Positions 1-6,080 of a DNA stretch of 10,378 bases are shown in pieces (the first letter of the stretch is position 1; each line of letters opens with the position of its first letter). A program made the position numbers and the translations under genes. Location of the stretch: positions 1 through 10,378 of the forward strand of contig JAHEHQ010000065.1 in the NCBI GenBank assembly GCA_024644505.1, written 5' to 3'. Source of the stretch: Gammaproteobacteria bacterium. Lineage in GTDB: Bacteria > Pseudomonadota > Gammaproteobacteria > Chromatiales > Chromatiaceae. Under the pieces are notes generated by a model. The model made no database searches, was not told the origin of the DNA, and saw nothing but the letters and a program-made list of their open reading frames with translations.

Positions 1-45
1 GAAAAGGCGGCCATGACGAAGATGAGGAAAAATCTGAGCGCCTGA
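1..45 (+). CDS. C-terminal tail of an upstream gene (partial)
   Basis: The first 42 bases read in frame as EKAAMTKMRKNLSA followed by TGA at 43-45. The short basic helix-like tail is the sort of sequence seen at a protein C-terminus, and a terminator-like hairpin follows about 100 bases later. Fourteen residues are too few to name a family. The opposite strand also lacks a stop here over this short span, so the assignment is tentative. Confidence 0.35.
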   Translation, partial: EKAAMTKMRKNLSA

Positions 46-148
46 CACCCTCCTAATCGCTTGGAGAAAAAACGGGCCCTGTCAGGCTACAGGCAGTGCG
101 GTATGGGTTTTGATTCCGCCTCCCCCTGGCCGAGTGATTCCACAATTT

Positions 149-175
149 AAGCCCCAATCTCCGGGGCTTGATTTT
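149..175 (+). terminator. Candidate intrinsic terminator after the upstream gene
   Basis: A perfect 7-bp stem, AAGCCCC at 149-155 paired with GGGGCTT at 163-169, encloses a 7-base loop and is followed by GATTTT. The stem is GC-rich, but the T-run is short and starts one or two bases late, so strength is uncertain. It would end transcription from the gene whose tail is at 1-45 and insulate livK. Confidence 0.45.
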
Positions 176-284
176 GCCCGTCATGGATAATGACTTTGCT
201 CGGGCTGCAATTCCCTTTAATATTCCCCCTTTATTTCCACGATCCAGCGTCTGGGATCCGATAATCCGGCACACCCGCTGCTGC

Positions 285-296
285 CAACCGCGGTTG
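285..296. promoter_or_regulatory. 12-bp palindrome in livK leader, possible operator
   Basis: CAACCGCGGTTG is a perfect 12-base palindrome about 90 bases before the livK start. Perfect GC-rich dyads of this size in leaders can be repressor sites, but a palindrome this short can also arise by chance. No regulator is encoded next to it, and I do not recognise the motif as a known operator. Confidence 0.2.
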
Positions 297-383
297 TCCA
301 GGAGTACGCCGGCTTCAGGTGATGGTACCGAGCGCACAGGAATAAAGTTCAGCAGTAAACATAAAGCTAGAGAGGAGAGATCA

Positions 384-1529
384 ATGAACGTTCGCAAGAC
401 CCTAACCACACTGGCAGCCGGCCTGCTTCTGACATTGGCCGCCGGGCAGGCACCTGCCGCCGAGCCAATCAAGATCGGCAGCTTTCTGGCTGTAACCGGT
501 GGCGCTTCGTTTCTCGGGGACCCGGAACTCAAGACGCTTCAGATGTACATCGACGAGATCAATGCCAAAGGCGGCGTCATCGGCAGGCAGATCGAACTTG
601 TTCATTACGATGACGGCGGCAATCCCAAGAAGTCGGTTGGTTTCGCAAAGCGGTTGATCCAGAAAGACAAAGTGGACATTATCGTCGGCGGATCGACCTC
701 GGGATCCACCCTGGCGGTTATGCCCCTGGTCGACAAGGCAAAGATCCCCTTCATTTCGCTGGCTGGCTCGGTCAAGATCATCAACCCCGTCCAATACTGG
801 ACCTTCAAAATGCCCCATACCGATTCCATGGCAGCCGCCAAGATCTATGGCGATATGCAACGGCGCGGCATTTCCAGGATAGCTCTTATCAGCGGCAGCG
901 GCGGCTTCGGCAAGTCGGGTCGCGCACAGAGTCTGCAACTGGCCCGGCAGTACGGCATCGAAATCGTGGCCGACGAGTCATACGGCGCAAAAGACACCGA
1001 CATGACGGCCCAGCTGACAAAGATCCGGGATACCAATGCTCAGGCGATCCTCAATTTCGGCTTTGGCACCGGCCCCGCCATTGTCACCAAGAACGTGCGC
1101 CAGCTCGGCATAGATCTGCCCCTTTATCAGTCACACGGCGTGGCCTCCAAAAAATTCATCGAGCTGGCCGGTGACGCCGCGGAAGGCGTGCGACTGCCCG
1201 CCGCCGCCCTGCTGGTGGCCGATATGTTGCCGGACAACGATCCCCAGAAACCGGTGCTGCTCGCATACAAAAAGAAGTTCGAAGCCAAGTACGGTCCGGT
1301 ATCCACCTTTGGCGGACACGCATACGACGGACTTCACATAGCCCTCGAGGCCATCGAACGGGCAGGATCCACCGACAAGGCAAAGGTCCGCGACGAGATC
1401 GAAAAGACCAAGGGCTTTATCGGAACCGGCGGCATCTACAACATGAGCCCGCGCGACCACCTCGGTCTCAGCCTCAAGGCCTTCAAGATGCTGGAGATCA
1501 GAAACGGCGACTGGACCATCGTGAATTAA
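384..1529 (+). CDS. livK: Periplasmic substrate-binding protein, LivK/branched-chain amino acid type
   Basis: This 381-residue protein is the solute receptor of an ABC importer of the hydrophobic amino acid uptake family (Peripla_BP_6 type I fold). Residues 1-26 form a classic Sec signal peptide: basic NVRK, a Leu/Ala core and APAA before the mature EPIKIG start. There is no lipobox cysteine, so it should be soluble in the periplasm. The mature N-terminus (IKIGSFLAVTGG), the EINAKGGVIGR segment and the VGGSTSGSTLAVMPLVDKAKIP region are typical of the family. The ATG at 384 is chosen because GAGGAGA (372-378) lies just upstream and because it starts the signal peptide; the longer in-frame reading from 168 is rejected. 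It leads the transporter operon. Ligands in this family include branched-chain and aromatic amino acids, amides, urea and aromatic acids. The sequence does not fix the ligand; the downstream genes hint at an aromatic compound. Confidence 0.93.
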   Translation: MNVRKTLTTLAAGLLLTLAAGQAPAAEPIKIGSFLAVTGGASFLGDPELKTLQMYIDEINAKGGVIGRQIELVHYDDGGNPKKSVGFAKRLIQKDKVDIIVGGSTSGSTLAVMPLVDKAKIPFISLAGSVKIINPVQYWTFKMPHTDSMAAAKIYGDMQRRGISRIALISGSGGFGKSGRAQSLQLARQYGIEIVADESYGAKDTDMTAQLTKIRDTNAQAILNFGFGTGPAIVTKNVRQLGIDLPLYQSHGVASKKFIELAGDAAEGVRLPAAALLVADMLPDNDPQKPVLLAYKKKFEAKYGPVSTFGGHAYDGLHIALEAIERAGSTDKAKVRDEIEKTKGFIGTGGIYNMSPRDHLGLSLKAFKMLEIRNGDWTIVN

Positions 1530-1548
1530 ATACCGGGTTCACCCGGAC

Positions 1549-1582
1549 AAAGCAGGAGCGGGCTTGCCCGCTCCTGCTTTTT
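1549..1582 (+). terminator. Strong intrinsic terminator/attenuator between livK and livH
   Basis: A perfect inverted repeat pairs 1549-1563 with 1566-1580 (core AGCAGGAGCGGGC against GCCCGCTCCTGCT). In RNA the tight TT centre would open to a loop of about 4-6 bases. A run of five T follows at 1578-1582. It sits directly after the binding protein gene, where a partial terminator commonly keeps receptor mRNA in excess over the membrane components. The A residues before the stem could also let it work on the opposite strand. Confidence 0.85.
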
Positions 1583-1592
1583 ACATCCAGAC

Positions 1593-2471
1593 ATGTTTGA
1601 CCAGATCCTTCAATTCCTGCTCACCGGTATCACCGTCGGGGCCACATACGCCCTGGTGGCTTTGGGCTTCGCCATTATCTACAACGCCTCCGATGTGGTG
1701 AATTTCGCCCAGGGAGAGTTCGTGATGATGGGTGCCATGAGTGCAATAGCCATGTCCGCAGGAGACGGGCTTCCCATTTTTCTTTCCCTGCCCCTGGCTG
1801 TGCTGGTCACCATTGGCGTGGGCATCCTGCTGCAACGGTTCGCCATTGCGCCTGCGAGGGGCGCCTCGGTGGTCACCACTATTATCATCACCATCGGCGC
1901 CTCGATTTTTCTGCGCGGCGTAGCCCTGCTGCTCTGGGGAAAAAGCATCTTTGCCCTGCCCCATTTTTCCGGTGAACAGCCCATCCACATAGGCAAGGCC
2001 ACGCTGCTGCCCCAGAACCTCTGGGTCATGGGGGGAGCCGCTCTACTGGTACTCGGTGTTCACTGGTTTTTCAACCACACAACCCATGGGAAGGCGATCC
2101 TGGCCTGCTCCTGTAATCGCACGGCGGCACAGCTGGTGGGCATCAATGTGGGCATGATGATGTTGATCGCCTACGGGCTGTCTGCCTTTCTGGGCGCCAT
2201 GGCCGGCATCCTGGTCACGCCCATCACCTTCACCTCCTACGATGCCGGCGTCATGCTCGGTCTCAAGGGATTCTCCGCCGCCATCCTGGGCGGATTCGGT
2301 AACCCCATGGGCGCGGTGGCGGGCGGCATTCTGTTGGGCCTGATCGAATCCCTGGCTGCGGGACTGATCTCCTCCGGCTACAAGGACGCCATCGGCTTTA
2401 TCATCCTGCTGCTGGTGCTATTCTTCCGGCCCAGCGGTCTTTTCGGCAAGGCCACCGCGGAACGGGTATGA
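1593..2471 (+). CDS. livH: ABC transporter permease, LivH family
   Basis: A 292-residue, very hydrophobic inner-membrane protein of the BPD_transp_2 (LivH/LivM) family, one of the two permeases forming the translocation pore. The N-terminus has the LivH hallmark: a first membrane segment (GATYALVALGFAIIYNAS) followed by VVNFAQGEFVMMGAM at about residues 35-49. The C-terminal GFSAAILGGFGNPMGAVAGG region (about 226-245) is the conserved cytoplasmic loop that contacts the ATPases. Length is usual for the family. The start lies 10 bases after the terminator T-run and has no recognisable SD, so initiation may be weak or depend on read-through transcripts. Its stop overlaps the livM start as ATGA (2468-2471), which implies translational coupling. 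Confidence 0.94.
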   Translation: MFDQILQFLLTGITVGATYALVALGFAIIYNASDVVNFAQGEFVMMGAMSAIAMSAGDGLPIFLSLPLAVLVTIGVGILLQRFAIAPARGASVVTTIIITIGASIFLRGVALLLWGKSIFALPHFSGEQPIHIGKATLLPQNLWVMGGAALLVLGVHWFFNHTTHGKAILACSCNRTAAQLVGINVGMMMLIAYGLSAFLGAMAGILVTPITFTSYDAGVMLGLKGFSAAILGGFGNPMGAVAGGILLGLIESLAAGLISSGYKDAIGFIILLLVLFFRPSGLFGKATAERV

Positions 2472-3439
2472 AGCGGCTGACCGGTCTTTTGCTGCTTGCG
2501 GTTATCCTGCTGATACTGCCGTTCCTGTTCCCGGACAACTACTACGTCACGGTGGTCGGGGTAACGGCGCTGTTGCACGCCGTCCTCGCGGTGAGCTTGA
2601 ATCTGCTCATGGGTTATGCGGGTCAGATATCCCTCGGCCATGCCGCCTTCTTCGGCATAGGCGCTTACACATCGGCCATCCTCACAACCCGCTACGGCTG
2701 GGACCCCTGGGCCGCGATCATGGCCGGACTGGCACTGACCGGCCTCGTCTCCTTTCTGGTCTCCCGCCCGATACTGCGCCTGAAAGGCCACTACCTGGCC
2801 ATGGCCACCCTCGGGCTGGGGATCATCATCAATATCATCCTGGTCCAGGGTGAGCAGCTCACCGGTGGACCGGACGGGCTGGGGGGTATACCCACCCTAT
2901 CTCTGTTCGGCTGGGCTATCGATACCGACCTGCGCTGGTACTGGGCGATGGGGGCAACCATGCTCGGCGTGGTGTGGCTGGCACTCAACATCATAGATTC
3001 CCGCAGCGGACGCGCCCTGCGTGCCCTGCATGGTTCAGAAGTCGCAGCCGAAATGATGGGCATCAATACAACGGCTGCGAAAACCGGGGTATTCGTGCTG
3101 GCCGCCCTCATCGCATCCCTGGCCGGCGCCCTTTTCTGTCATCAGCAGTCATTCATCAGCCCGGACTCTTTCAGCTTTTTCTTCTCCATCGAGCTGGTCA
3201 CCATGGTGGTGCTGGGCGGCATGGCCTCCACATACGGCGCCGTCTTCGGTGCCCTGATCCTCACCTTTCTGCCTGAACTGCTGGTGGTGTTCGAAGACTT
3301 CGAGGTCATGATCTTCGGCGCAATTCTCATGCTGATGATGATATTTCTTCCCCAGGGCCTGTTCGTCGGACTCCAGAGTTTTGCGCTTCGGTGGCTGAGT
3401 CGCAGACGCGCGGCTGCTCTGCACACCGCAGGAGATTAG
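2468..3439 (+). CDS. livM: ABC transporter permease, LivM family
   Basis: A 323-residue membrane protein, the partner permease of LivH. An N-terminal hydrophobic segment (residues 4-22) is followed by the LivM signature LLMGYAGQISLGHAAFFGIGA starting near residue 46. A periplasmic-side GGPDGLGGIP motif lies about one third in, and a C-terminal VVLGGMASTYGAVFGA loop is expected to dock on the ATPases. The C-terminus is short and basic (SRRRAAALHTAGD). The start overlaps livH by four bases. The stop TAG (3437-3439) is formed at the edge of a MITE-like insertion: TA is the probable target duplication and G the first base of the element. Removing the element in silico gives TAA at the same codon, so the protein is unchanged by the insertion. 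Confidence 0.94.
   Translation: MKRLTGLLLLAVILLILPFLFPDNYYVTVVGVTALLHAVLAVSLNLLMGYAGQISLGHAAFFGIGAYTSAILTTRYGWDPWAAIMAGLALTGLVSFLVSRPILRLKGHYLAMATLGLGIIINIILVQGEQLTGGPDGLGGIPTLSLFGWAIDTDLRWYWAMGATMLGVVWLALNIIDSRSGRALRALHGSEVAAEMMGINTTAAKTGVFVLAALIASLAGALFCHQQSFISPDSFSFFFSIELVTMVVLGGMASTYGAVFGALILTFLPELLVVFEDFEVMIFGAILMLMMIFLPQGLFVGLQSFALRWLSRRRAAALHTAGD
3430..3435 (+). promoter_or_regulatory. Apparent ancestral livG Shine-Dalgarno, now displaced
   Basis: AGGAGA lies in the last codons of livM, immediately before the left repeat of the MITE. With the element and one TA removed in silico, the sequence reads AGGAGA, TTAAGAACCC, ATG: a livM stop (TAA) and a 10-base SD spacing to livG. In the present sequence this SD is about 280 bases from the ATG, unless the element folds and brings it close. 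Confidence 0.55.
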
Positions 3440-3462
3440 GGCCTGTTAACACTATGCGGATA
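3436..3462. repeat. Left terminal inverted repeat of the MITE
   Basis: This 27-base segment is the exact reverse complement of 3682-3708. It overlaps the livM stop codon TAG at 3437-3439. The outermost TTA/TAA includes the likely TA target duplication. Confidence 0.9.
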
Positions 3463-3707
3463 TCCATCGCCGGAGGCCATTTTTTCGCAGGACAAGGCGC
3501 ACTGAGCGTAGTGTACCTGCCGTACATTAGCGAAAGTGCAACGCGGTCATGGGGAAAAATGGCCCCGTCCCTTCGGGTTGGCCCTCCAATGAGGCCATCC
3601 GGCGTTGCGCATCGCTCATTTGGAACAACCAAACTTCGCTCTGCGCGCCTTGCCTGGCCTCATTGGAGGGCCAACGCTGGGTATCCGCATAGTGTTAACA
3701 GGCCCTA
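3437..3707. mobile_element. MITE-like non-autonomous element, about 267 bp, inside the liv operon
   Basis: Perfect 27-bp inverted repeats bound this element: 3436-3462 (starting TTAGGGCCTGTTAACAC) and 3682-3708. If TA is the target duplication (3437-3438 and 3706-3707), the element proper is 3439-3705 with 24-bp terminal repeats starting GGGCCTG. It encodes no transposase. TA duplication is typical of IS630/Tc1-mariner and of part of the IS5 family, so a relative of one of these probably mobilised it; this is inference. Inside are further dyads: a 10-bp repeat (3475-3484 with 3555-3564), an imperfect hairpin around 3499-3540, and a perfect 21-bp repeat (3577-3597 with 3655-3675). It lies between livM and livG, which are otherwise tightly packed genes. 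Confidence 0.85.
3577..3675. repeat. Internal 21-bp inverted repeat of the MITE
   Basis: 3577-3597 (GTTGGCCCTCC at its start) and 3655-3675 are perfect reverse complements separated by 57 bases. The loop contains a small TTGG/CCAA hairpin (3620-3632) and partly complementary flanks. In RNA it should fold into a long stem nested inside the terminal-repeat stem. Confidence 0.85.
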
Positions 3708-3708
3708 A
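3682..3708. repeat. Right terminal inverted repeat of the MITE
   Basis: This is the exact reverse complement of 3436-3462. It ends six bases before the livG ATG, so the livG start has only GAACCC between the repeat and the initiation codon. Confidence 0.9.
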
Positions 3709-3714
3709 GAACCC

Positions 3715-4491
3715 ATGGCCCTGCTGGAAGTCGAGGCGCTGACAAAATCCTTCGGGGGGGTAACCGCCATTGCCGATCTCGGTTTCGAAGTCCCGGAAGG
3801 ATTGGTCTACTCGGTGATCGGCCCCAATGGTGCGGGCAAAACGACCCTGTTCAACATGCTCTCGGGCATCTACCGCCCGGACGAGGGAAGCATCCGTTTC
3901 ATGGATCAGGGGGTTGTTGTAGGCCGTCAGCCCCACCAGGTGGCGGCACTGGGCATCTCACGGACCTTCCAGAATCTTCAGATGTTCTTCAACATGAGCG
4001 TACTGGACAATGTCATGGTGGGTTGTCATCTGCGCACCCGCACCGGCCTGTTCAGCGCAGCCCTGCGGCTGCCCCGGATAAAGCGGGAAGAAATGCTTTC
4101 CAGGCAATGGGCACAGGAGGCCCTCGCCATCTGCAACCTGGATAAGTTCATTGGACAGGAGGCCGGCTCCCTGCCCTATGGCGTGCTGAAACGTCTCGAG
4201 ATCGCGCGGGCACTGGCGGTGCAGCCCAGGCTGCTGTTGATGGACGAACCCGCGGCCGGACTCAACGACACGGAAACCCTGGAGATGCGTAAGCTCATTC
4301 GCCGTATCTGCGATTCGGGTATCACGGTGCTGCTCGTGGAGCACAATATGGGCCTGGTCATGCAGGTCTCCGACCGCGTTCTGGTACTCGACTACGGCAG
4401 CCGACTGGCGGAGGGCACCCCCGTAGAGATTCAGAATGACCGCCGGGTGATCGAGGCCTATCTGGGTGGTGAGGTGCGGTATGCCCTCTGA
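3715..4491 (+). CDS. livG: ABC transporter ATP-binding protein, LivG family
   Basis: A 258-residue cytoplasmic ATPase that powers the importer, with the usual motifs in order: Walker A GPNGAGKTT (36-44), Q-loop TFQN with Q86, signature region LPYGVLKRLEIARAL (153-167), Walker B LLLMDEP (173-179), the LivG-type D-loop AAGLN, and the H-loop in VEHN (H210). The C-terminal VIEAYLGGE motif is typical of LivG. The ABC signature is degenerate: LPYGV replaces LSGGQ. LivG proteins often vary here (E. coli has LAYGQ), but loss of the final Gln is worth noting. The present ATG has no good SD of its own within 15 bases, because the MITE lies just upstream. The 3' end overlaps livF by 11 bases. Confidence 0.95.
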   Translation: MALLEVEALTKSFGGVTAIADLGFEVPEGLVYSVIGPNGAGKTTLFNMLSGIYRPDEGSIRFMDQGVVVGRQPHQVAALGISRTFQNLQMFFNMSVLDNVMVGCHLRTRTGLFSAALRLPRIKREEMLSRQWAQEALAICNLDKFIGQEAGSLPYGVLKRLEIARALAVQPRLLLMDEPAAGLNDTETLEMRKLIRRICDSGITVLLVEHNMGLVMQVSDRVLVLDYGSRLAEGTPVEIQNDRRVIEAYLGGEVRYAL

Positions 4492-5206
4492 TTCGCCGCT
4501 GCTGCGGATCCGGGATCTATCAACCCACTACGGTCCGATCCAGGCCCTCGACAAGGTATCCCTGGAAGTGGACCAGGGTGAACTGGTAGCCATGGTGGGG
4601 GCCAATGGCGCCGGCAAGACCACCCTGCTGCACACACTTTCAGGTGTGCTCGCGCCCAGCGGCGGGGAGATAATGTTTGACGGCAGGCAGATCACCCGGC
4701 TTGCCTCGCATCAGATCGTCGGGTCGGGCATTTGCCATGTGCCTGAGGGGCGGCAGGTTTTTCCACCCCTGAGTGTGGACGACAACCTGAGGCTCGGCGC
4801 CTTCGCCGTTCGACGGGACAAGGCTTGGGTGGAGTCGGAACTGGCGTCCATTTACGAACTGTTTCCCATTCTTAAGGAGAGGTCCAGACAGACCGCGGGC
4901 ACCCTGTCCGGCGGGCAGCAACAGATGCTCGCCATCGGCCGCGCCCTGCTGGGGCGCCCCCGGCTTCTGCTCCTGGATGAACCCTCCATGGGTCTGGCCC
5001 CCTTACTGGTCGAGGAGATCTTCCGGGTTGTACAGGGGCTGAATGAAAAGGGGGTCACCATCCTGCTGGTGGAGCAGAATGCCCGGGCCGCGCTGGGCAT
5101 CGCGAACCGGGGGTATGTGCTTGAGACCGGGCGTATTGTGCTGTCTGCGAGTTCATCGGCACTGCTTGCCGATGAAGCCGTGCGCAAGGCCTACCTCGGA
5201 TACTAA
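4481..5206 (+). CDS. livF: ABC transporter ATP-binding protein, LivF family
   Basis: A 241-residue cytoplasmic ATPase, partner of LivG. Walker A is GANGAGKTT (40-48); the LivF hallmark HVPEGRQVFPPLSV follows the Q-loop position. The canonical signature LSGGQQQ, Walker B LLLLDEPSMGLAP and LLVEQN come next, and the chain ends in KAYLGY. In this family VEQN, with Gln before Asn, replaces the H-loop histidine. ATG at 4481 is preferred over an in-frame GTG at 4466 because GAGGTG (4471-4476) is well placed and because family members start close to this point. With the degenerate LivG signature and a LivF lacking the switch histidine, the heterodimer would have non-equivalent ATP sites. The gene closes the transporter set. 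Confidence 0.95.
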   Translation: MPSDSPLLRIRDLSTHYGPIQALDKVSLEVDQGELVAMVGANGAGKTTLLHTLSGVLAPSGGEIMFDGRQITRLASHQIVGSGICHVPEGRQVFPPLSVDDNLRLGAFAVRRDKAWVESELASIYELFPILKERSRQTAGTLSGGQQQMLAIGRALLGRPRLLLLDEPSMGLAPLLVEEIFRVVQGLNEKGVTILLVEQNARAALGIANRGYVLETGRIVLSASSSALLADEAVRKAYLGY

Positions 5207-5283
5207 CGACAAATGTCCCCACCCCGGCGGGAAGGCACTAAACTACATAGTCAGACACAACCAACGGAAGATCCTTAACCAAC

Positions 5284-5955
5284 ATGTACGTTTCCCAGAT
5301 CATGTCACAGCCGGTGGATACCACCACAGCCTCAACCAAACTGACCCACGCCGCCAAGGTCATGGCGGAAAAAAATCGCCGGTTCCTGCCGGTGGTGGAT
5401 GAAAACGACCAGCTCCTGGGTCTTTTCAGCCACAAAGAGCTGGCCCGCTCGGGCCCATCTGACATCACGACGCTTTCGGTGGGAGAGGTCAACTACCTGA
5501 CATCCCGGATCACCATCAATCAGGTGATGCAAAAAAACCCCGTAACCTGCTCACCCGACACCCTGGTGGAAAAAGCAGGAAAGCTGATGCGCCAGCACAA
5601 GGTCGGCTGCCTGCCGATTCTGGACCAGGGGCGCCTCGTGGGTCTGGTCACGGAAGACGACATTCTGGACTTTCTGCTGGAGATCACGGGTTCCAATCTC
5701 ACCGATACCGCCCGCATCGCGATCCACCTGCCCGACGAGACGGGCGCCCTGGGCAAGCTGATGAAGACGATCAATGAGTATGGTGGGTATATCGCCACGG
5801 TGGTATCACCGATTTCCCCAGATGAAACCGGTATGCGCATCGCGATTATCAGATATCGTGCTGAAAACCCAAAGAGTCTGGACGATCATCTGCAGGACCT
5901 GGGATACGACCTGATTACTGAGGAACTACCAAAGTCCCAGGTTACTAGTAACTAG
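5284..5955 (+). CDS. CBS-CBS-ACT domain protein (AcuB-like)
   Basis: A 223-residue cytoplasmic protein. CBS domain 1 spans about residues 1-56 (IMSQPVDTTTAST, FLPVVDENDQLLGLFS) and CBS domain 2 about 78-134 (VMQKNPVTCSPDTL, GCLPILDQGRLVGLVTEDDI). The second keeps the T-x-x-D ribose/phosphate motif (T123, D126), while the first has S49-E52. An ACT domain covers about 143-212 (ARIAIHLPDETGALGKLMKTI). The order and length match AcuB of Bacillus, named for acetoin utilisation but with no settled biochemical role. CBS pairs usually bind adenine nucleotides and ACT domains usually bind amino acids. It starts 77 bases after livF with no clear SD (GGAAG at 5266-5270 is distant) and ends in tandem stops TAG TAA. 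Its position suggests a regulator of the importer or the downstream enzymes; that is inference. Confidence 0.88.
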   Translation: MYVSQIMSQPVDTTTASTKLTHAAKVMAEKNRRFLPVVDENDQLLGLFSHKELARSGPSDITTLSVGEVNYLTSRITINQVMQKNPVTCSPDTLVEKAGKLMRQHKVGCLPILDQGRLVGLVTEDDILDFLLEITGSNLTDTARIAIHLPDETGALGKLMKTINEYGGYIATVVSPISPDETGMRIAIIRYRAENPKSLDDHLQDLGYDLITEELPKSQVTSN

Positions 5956-5962
5956 TAACTGG
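5937..5962. promoter_or_regulatory. 26-base dyad spanning the stop codon of the CBS-ACT gene
   Basis: TTACTAGT (5942-5949), a central A, and ACTAGTAA (5951-5958) form a perfect odd palindrome. It is extended by CCAG (5937-5940) and CTGG (5959-5962) with one bulged G. It holds two ACTAGT sites and the tandem stop codons. No T-run follows, so it does not look like an intrinsic terminator. An operator or an mRNA 3'-end stabilising hairpin is possible; function is unknown. Confidence 0.3.
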
Positions 5963-6020
5963 ATTCCCGTTGCCATTTGGTGCTTTCGGCCACCATTCGT
6001 CTTCCGCCCGCTTGAACTCA

Positions 6021-6034
6021 TTAATTCAGATCAA
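6021..6034 (+). promoter_or_regulatory. Possible FNR/Anr-type site upstream of paaI
   Basis: TTAATTCAGATCAA matches the FNR-family consensus TTGAT-N4-ATCAA at nine of ten positions; the G of the left half is missing. It lies in the only sizeable spacer between the CBS-ACT gene and the paaI-paaK-ior genes. TAAAAT (6066-6071), 10 bases before the paaI ATG, could be a -10 box, which would give a very short or leaderless transcript. Spacing to the site (centre near -50) is not the canonical -41.5, so support is weak. Confidence 0.25.
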
Positions 6035-6080
6035 GACAAAATTGGTTTATAGGGCCACAGACGATTAAAATAACCGCTTT

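Larger units (their letters stand above)
46..383. other. Non-coding leader upstream of livK
   Basis: This 338-base stretch lies between the putative upstream gene end and livK. I see no convincing gene in it. The frame of livK stays open upstream to 168, but that extension has no signal-peptide logic and no SD. The region holds a terminator-like hairpin (149-175), a 12-base palindrome (285-296) and the livK ribosome site (about 371-378). Possible sigma-70 -10 elements such as TAATAT at 218-223 and GATAAT at 260-265 lack good -35 partners at standard spacing, so I do not call a promoter. Confidence 0.5.

Noticed and set aside
185..199. Sigma-54-like GG/GC pair (TGG...TTTGCT) upstream of livK
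   Set aside because: The spacing is 11 bases rather than the strict 10 between GG and GC, and the CAC of the -24 element is missing.
168..383. In-frame upstream extension of livK from an ATG-like start at 168 (453-residue reading)
   Set aside because: The ATG at 384 has a strong SD and begins a textbook signal peptide; the 72 extra residues would bury the signal peptide and resemble no family N-terminus.
3391..3708. Open reading frame through the MITE on the + strand, and counterparts on the - strand
   Set aside because: They read through inverted repeats and overlap livM; the inverted-repeat structure explains the absence of stops and the peptides show no family features.
4466..4480. GTG start for livF at 4466
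   Set aside because: ATG at 4481 has GAGGTG at proper spacing and fits the family N-terminus.
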